Positions 36,970-42,500 of a stretch of DNA of 42,500 nucleotides are shown here, one piece after another. Source of the stretch: Glandiceps talaboti (Eukaryota > Hemichordata > Enteropneusta > Spengelidae); the NCBI RefSeq assembly GCF_964340395.1, contig NC_135556.1:6570001-6612500 (forward strand), in the 5' to 3' direction. The notes beneath the pieces are model-generated. The model was not told the origin of the DNA, searched no databases, and worked only from the letters and a program-made list of their open reading frames with translations. Position 1 is the first letter of the stretch; each line of letters begins with the position of its first letter. The translations under genes were made by a program, and so were the position numbers.

Positions 36970-39518
36970 CAGGGCCGTAGCCTGACCAAATTGCCGGGGG
37001 GGGGGGCGGCAGAACTTTGTCTTGGTGCAATCATGCATTTGAAATTTAGAAAGATGCTAATTTACATAAGTTTGCATGCAATTTACATAATATCTATTTT
37101 AGCATACGCAATTAAATATCACATGTAAGGCCAGAAACAAATAAAAAAATGCTGGCCAATGGGTAACCTAACCCATCACATTGGGTAGGTAGGTCGATTT
37201 CATTTTTTCACAATGCTTGGCAAGGATAAAACAAACCATATATAATGATAGCAAAATATTTCAGGTCGAGTTTAGATAGAACTTATTCAGTCATCTTGAT
37301 ACTATCTCATGCAATTTGTCTGCATAGCTACAGTTAGTTAATGTACACAATTTTCGATTAAACAAATGGTGTAGTTACTCCCACCCTATCCTCTAAAAAA
37401 TGTTAAGCCCCGCCAAATTAAACTCGAACATTATTTTAGCCACCCCTTCTGTCACCTGAACTACAGTGGAGATATAAAATCATATGGTACAATGATGCAT
37501 AAAAATATCAGTGATAGCCAACTACAATAATACTCCGAACGAGATTACTTTACACAGGATAAAATACCAGAATTGAAACAATTAAGCTATGCATTACATA
37601 TTATCAGGAAGTGTATTTTGTTGTGGCAAAGCTGAAAGATATTTTGCGGATGTGCACTTGGTAAATGTTTCTCCTGAAGTTTAATTTGTTCAAAAAAATC
37701 CCGAATAAAGAGCAAAACATGTCAAGATCATATGTACAATAGTGCATAAAAATATCAGTTATAGCCAACTACAATAATACTCTGAACGAGGTTACTTTAC
37801 ACAGGATGTGAATTTCACATGCATAAGGAGCTGTCTCTAATTAGCTCTAACCTATACAGAGAGGTACTTAGCCAGACACCTTCCATCTTGTTTTGGGAGA
37901 AATACAATTATCACCTTGATTGCTACTGATTGGAAGGAGACAACTCCAAAGGTGAAAAAATGAAAATAAGACAGTATAGGAGGCCATTTAGAGGCATAAC
38001 ATATCAAACCATAGACATAATTTAAAGTCTTACAATGCTTGAATATGGTAAGAAAATGCCCGAATTAAAACAATTATGCTATGCATTACATATTATCTGG
38101 AAGTGTATTTTGTTGTGGCAAAGCTGAAAGATATTTTGCGGATGTGCACTTGGTAAATGACTTCCCTTGAAGTTTAATTTGGTTCCACAAATCCCGAATA
38201 ACGAGCAAAACATTTCAAGACTTTCAGACTTTTGATGGCCCAATGACTGCTCAGCCCACTCCAGTGGTCGTCAACTTTTGTTCAATTCTTTTCAGTGCAC
38301 ATTGGATATGCAACACCTTAATTTAATCTCAATTCATGATTTGTATGTATCATTAGAGCCAAGTAAACCACTGTATAATATATTATATAATATGCAATAG
38401 ACTCAAATGTATATTGTTGCAAGTACTTTTCAGAAAATATAAAGAAATATCTTTAATTTTGAAAAAAAATGCGAAGCCCGCATGAGGATATATTGCCGAT
38501 CATCAGAAAACAATATATGGGTAGGCGGTTGAACATTTAAAAAAAAAAATTTTCTGGCCCAATGTCGTATCTTTCAAAGTAGTTTCCGAAAAGATGTCAC
38601 ATTCAAAGTAATAAAAAATGGATGGTGCTTTCTCAAATACGTAACACAACAAAATAATAATTTTCTTTACCCAACTCCCAAAACTTTTATGGCCTCGTTT
38701 ATGTCGGAACCCAAGGTGGTGTCAGTGGCTTCTCCTTGTCATTATCATTACAATGGAAATTGAAGTTTGGATTTTGATGTCGATGGTACAGTTCTGTTAA
38801 CAAATTCAGGGCCATTCTTTCCATAGCAAAGTGTAGCTTCAAAATGAATTGCGGAATAACGCTAGTGTCAGTGTGCAATGAGATAATTATATCAAACAAC
38901 ATTTAACCAAAGACAACGTCGAACACAATTGAAAATGGATCTTCAAAGCGTGGATCTTAAACTGCGTACCTTGTTTAACAGTTTTTTCAGGGCCACCAAA
39001 CATTCCAAAAAGAGATCTGCCGTTTTATCAGTATGAAATGTTTTAATATAAGGAACAATATGTAAATGAGATCGAGCGCATCTTAGGAGTCACTACATGC
39101 AGCATAGCAGGCGACCTCACGTTGAACGACTTTTTCCGTCTTTTTTTTGAGTTTCACTCGCTGACATTATAATTGGGACTTGCTATCTTCAAATAAAGGA
39201 GACTTTCAAGACTACTGTTACTCGCGGAAAATGCACAGCGCATGTACGCACTTCTTTCGTACTTTCCCGCACAAAGAATTTTTAATTTGCTGCAAAAAGT
39301 TACATTTTTTAACTGGGCTCATTTTCATTCAAAGTTAAGCCAGCGTACAATAGAGATACATCAATTTAAATCGCGTATGCTAGGAATCGTCACGTAAATA
39401 ACGATTATAATATCGCTATGTATTCAAAAAGTAGCCTTTTCCTTTCTTTTTTCCAAATCTCGGGGGGGGGGGGGGCAGCTGCCCTCCTTGCGCCCCCCCC
39501 CCGGCAGGCTACAGTACT
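36970..39518. mobile_element. hAT-like element with G-rich terminal inverted repeats
   Basis: The left end begins CAGGGCCGTAGCCTG (36970) followed by a 13-base G run and CGGC. The right end, reverse-complemented from 39518, begins CAGTACTGTAGCCTGCC followed by a G run and GCGC. Next to the right end is GGGGCAGCTGCCCTCCTTGC, a subterminal pattern known from invertebrate hAT elements. A CAG...CTG terminus fits hAT. No 8-bp target duplication is visible (TGTGCGTA left, GCATAGTT right), so the ends may belong to two copies or the flank has decayed. No transposase frame is recognisable inside; the interior is mainly the sequence shared with 16199-17560. Confidence 0.55.
37203..38841. repeat. Dispersed duplication, copy 2 (internally rearranged)
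   Basis: Homologous to 16199-17560 along its length, but about 280 bp longer. The extra length comes from an internal repeat: 37561-37720 matches 38051-38215, and 37497-37560 matches 37744-37806. Both internal copies share an 8 bp GGAAGTGT absent from copy 1, so the rearrangement followed the split from copy 1, or copy 1 lost the 8 bp. It lies wholly inside the hAT-like termini. Confidence 0.9.
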
Positions 39519-40512
39519 GGCATAGTTTTGTAGCTTCGATTCGTTTATACACGCTGTTCTTATTAAGAATATTGTGTTTTTAACTGTGAAGTGTCATTTG
39601 CATTTCCATTGTTGGTTTCCATTGTCGGATTCAGATTGTCATATATATTATATATATGGCAATATATATTATGCCGAGCAAAAAATTTCAACCTACCGTA
39701 ATCTTCGCTGCTGGAGTAATAAAGTATTTATCATTCATAAATCTAAAAAATACTGTATTTTGTCAAACGGTCTTTCGTTTCCCGAAAATGCCACAGTCAT
39801 CATATACATGATATATATACCTCTCTCGAACATGCAACAATATATGTAATATAGCCAGTTTTACACTGATTACTGTTTTTTTACCGAATAATATGACATC
39901 TCATGTGGCCATATGTTTTTTCTAACTGCCAAAAGGTAGGATCAAAAACATGCCACCAATTCACCCCAATTATAAACTCATGTTTTATTGCCGCCACAAA
40001 CGAAGCCATCATGTCTCGTCTGACTATAATTGGTAGAACAGGATGTTTTTTCCGTAATTGAGGAGTTTTACACCATTTACGTGCGCCGACAGATGTTACC
40101 TTTACAAAGTAAACAACTTTCAGCTAATAAATACCATTGAAAGACAGCTATATACCTTTAATATCCTACTTGGCGAGAGACGTGCGTGACTTGATAAACA
40201 AGCACGACCATCTTAGTCAAAGTTTAAAAAATGTGTTTCTGAGAATATGACATCAAAAATAGGGTAGACAGGTCGGAATTTTCTTTTCTTTTAATACTTT
40301 TAAAAATTACTTCGAGCCCAAGACAAGATTCTCGTCGGTCACAATGCTTCCAGGAGAGTAGTTCAGAGAGAGAACAGTATAAAGCTAAATAAATATTGTG
40401 GAACCTCTTAAAGAAAACATTAAATAGGTACAAACATCGAATGTAAAGGGTCGTGTACAAGTCTAAGGGTGTAATATGGTTCGTTAAGTGTACATTTCTT
40501 TCAATGTCAATA
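39519..40512. other. Non-coding stretch
   Basis: Contains a short AT dinucleotide patch (39643-39672). No gene supported. Confidence 0.4.
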
Positions 40513-40513
40513 T

Positions 40514-40571
<58 letters not shown>

Positions 40572-40577
40572 TACAGT

Positions 40578-40635
<58 letters not shown>
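40513..40635. repeat. (GA)n-(GACA)n compound microsatellite
   Basis: A GA run of about 24 bp leads into about 90 bp of GACA units with one interruption near 40571. It lies about 240 bp upstream of the GPCR start codon. Confidence 0.97.
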
Positions 40636-40710
40636 TGTCTCATTGTATGTTGAACTTATACATGCTATACTCGTATCCGTGGTGTGATAATAATATATGA
40701 AGTAATCTTT

Positions 40711-40726
40711 CTTCAATTACTTACAG
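40711..40726 (+). other. Candidate 3' splice site in GPCR 5' UTR
   Basis: A pyrimidine-rich stretch ending in TTACTTACAG (40717-40726) lies 150 bp before the ATG. Many intronless-coding GPCR genes keep a 5' UTR intron, so this could be its acceptor. No donor can be assigned. Confidence 0.25.
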
Positions 40727-40875
40727 GGTACGGTAGACTAGGGAAGATTGATACTGAAAACTCGTGTGTCTCCATGTGAATATCAAGCAAGACAACGACA
40801 CACGTACATGATTTACTCAAAGTCCTGGATTGCCAAGACGTTGGCGATTCAATACAATTATATCGCCCTTAGCAG

Positions 40876-41892
40876 ATGATCATGTATACTGGAAACGTTA
40901 CAACCCCTTCTTCAATGGATCTGGACAGGTCTCACATCGAGCGATCTATTGCAGTATCGACACAATCTCTTATTGCGATTTTGACGGTCTTCACCAATTG
41001 CCTCGTTCTTGTGTCTGTGATATGCTTCAAGAGTATTCGCCAACACCAATCGAATTTCTACATTCTTAACCTGTCAATTACAGATCTTTTACTCGGTGTC
41101 TGCGTGTTGCCCTGGAGCATTATCCTCTCCTTCAAAGAAGAATGGATATTTTCACTCACTGCTTGTAAATGTTACCAGAGTGCGTTGATATGTCTGTCGG
41201 TTGAATCCGTCTTAGCATTGATGTTAGTGAGTGTGGATAAGTACATCTTCATCAAATTCCCGCTACGGTATTATCGCTTAGTGACCCATACACGAATATT
41301 GTTATCGATTATTCTGACCTGGGTCGTAGCAATCGTCTTCTCCTTCGTGCCAACCATAACATCTCTGAACCTAGAATCAGACAGTTTCCAAAATGGCGGG
41401 TTTCCCTTGTGCCAACCTGCCGTGTCAACATGGTACGCTATTGTTTCTCTTTTTGTGAACTACTCTCTACCGTTTGTAGTCATTATGTACACGAACTATC
41501 GTATATTTTCAGTCGTCAAAAAACATAGACGTAGACGACGAGCTAGTGTGAATTCCATAGACTTCATTTCCACGGACACTATCGCGTCTGTAAACGTAAA
41601 CGGCTCAGATAAAAAACTGACTGAAAAACGTAGATTTTCATGTGTAGAAATGACAGCGTTGAAAGGAACTCTACTTGTTGCAGTAGTTTTGACGATAATG
41701 TGGCTGCCTTACTTTATAATTTTGACGACCCACACAATTTGTCTGTGCATCAATTCCAGACTCTTCGAGGGTCTACATTGGCTTGGATTCAGTAACTCAG
41801 CCATCAACCCGTTGTTGTACGCCTATAATAAAGACTTCAGGGAAGCGTATAAACAGATCCTATGTTGCAGGAACAGTGACTGCAAAAAGTGA
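40876..41892 (+). CDS. Orphan rhodopsin-class (class A) GPCR
   Basis: Single-exon, 338-residue seven-transmembrane receptor of the plasma membrane, expected to signal through a G protein. The start is supported by an in-frame TAG two codons upstream (40870-40872). N-glycosylation site NVT at 7-9. TM1 ~29-52 (N41=1.50); TM2 ~60-84 (D70=2.50); W90 in the first loop; C97 (3.25) and C179 for the loop disulfide; TM3 ends DKY (121-123) instead of DRY; TM4 W149; TM5 P199; TM6 WLP 276-278; TM7 NPLLY 311-315; helix 8 with C330/C331 for palmitoylation. Loop 3 (~212-261) is basic with RRAS and RRFS, possible PKA sites, and E258 (6.30). Position 3.32 is Leu104, so a biogenic-amine ligand is unlikely despite TM7/helix 8 resembling histamine H2 receptors; PLRYYRLVTHTR recalls adenosine and GPR21/52-type receptors. 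Position 5.58 is Asn207, not Tyr. Ligand unknown. Confidence 0.95.
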   Translation: MIMYTGNVTTPSSMDLDRSHIERSIAVSTQSLIAILTVFTNCLVLVSVICFKSIRQHQSNFYILNLSITDLLLGVCVLPWSIILSFKEEWIFSLTACKCYQSALICLSVESVLALMLVSVDKYIFIKFPLRYYRLVTHTRILLSIILTWVVAIVFSFVPTITSLNLESDSFQNGGFPLCQPAVSTWYAIVSLFVNYSLPFVVIMYTNYRIFSVVKKHRRRRRASVNSIDFISTDTIASVNVNGSDKKLTEKRRFSCVEMTALKGTLLVAVVLTIMWLPYFIILTTHTICLCINSRLFEGLHWLGFSNSAINPLLYAYNKDFREAYKQILCCRNSDCKK

Positions 41893-42500
41893 ACAAGGGT
41901 TAACCCTAAAAGAGTGACCAAATTCTTGTTTTCAACCTCATTCCTAAATGTTTTTCCAACAAATTTTTATTATATTTTGTACAAATATAAACAGACAATC
42001 ACTATAAAAAATTTGTTCGATTAATTAATACTGTACTATAACATATTCGTTTATGTTTTTTTTCAGTTTGAATATATTATACAGTTTGTTTTTGAGTGAT
42101 TTTGCTTGAAATCGTAAAAATGAAAATGTAAAAGTCGTTAAAGTCATGTTTGCCTCGACAAGAAAAATAGTATTTACATCTTTCTACCCTGAAGTTAAAA
42201 TTAATCAAAATTAATTATTTTTGTAAGTGTCGCAAAAGACATGTGATTTTGTACCCTGTAGCAAGTTGATAGTTTGAGACCTCACAGAAATCAGTAGCAG
42301 CTGACCACTGTTAAACAAAGACATGAAAGACAAACATATAATGGTAAGAAACCGTAAGAAAAATGTATACTTTTGATGACAGACATCGGTATAGTAGTTT
42401 CAATGTTGTTGCATTCAAATGACCTAATTTACATATCAAGAGCACTTACATGAACAGTGAAATGAATTGAGTACATACTGTATCACAAACACTTGCTATA
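41893..42500 (+). other. GPCR 3' flank, no clear polyadenylation signal
   Basis: AT-rich sequence after the stop. No canonical AATAAA is visible in the remaining ~600 bases, so the 3' UTR may run on or use a variant signal. Nothing else supported. Confidence 0.4.

Noticed and set aside
40830-41069. Plus-strand frame overlapping the GPCR start
   Set aside because: Shadow of the receptor gene in another frame.

Overview
The window reads as AT-rich nuclear DNA from an animal, most likely a marine invertebrate. The basis is sparse genes, an animal-type class A GPCR, several decayed non-LTR retrotransposons of animal clades, many short palindromic non-autonomous elements, and long (CTGT)n, (CT)n and pentamer microsatellites. 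There are no operons, bacterial promoters or tightly packed ORFs. I cannot place it to phylum; an invertebrate deuterostome or a lophotrochozoan would both fit.

Layout. 1-7200 holds microsatellites, two members of a ~350 bp palindromic-end element family (2994-3355, TTAA-flanked, and ~4320-4650), a tRNA-like A/B-box block, a short candidate first exon (3512-3648) and a striking (GAT)n-(GGT)n-(GAT)n array. 7241-9108 is a pentamer satellite running into a 5'-truncated LINE whose RT C-terminal ORF is still open. 9109-16198 is mostly non-coding, with a 237 bp-period tandem duplication, a foldback element, a LINE-tail-like (GATAA)n end and a third member of the ~350 bp family. 16199-17560 is the first copy of a dispersed duplication. 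17868-18204 and 24905-25281 are two long, almost loopless palindromes. 23131-23518 and 25303-25595 are inverted copies of one terminal-inverted-repeat element. 27830-29440 (minus) holds a decayed CR1/Rex-like RT, abutted by what looks like another LINE's 3' end. 35100-36378 (plus) is a second decayed CR1-like RT ending in (ATTCAA)n. 36970-39518 has hAT-like G-rich terminal inverted repeats and encloses the second copy of the 16199-17560 sequence, internally rearranged.

The only convincing intact host gene is at 40876-41892, plus strand: an intronless 338-residue rhodopsin-class GPCR. It carries Lys in place of the DRY arginine, Asn in place of Tyr5.58, and no aminergic Asp3.32. No pathway links the genes here. 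Apart from the receptor, the window is a record of successive transposon insertions, and its main interest is the density and variety of inverted-repeat elements.
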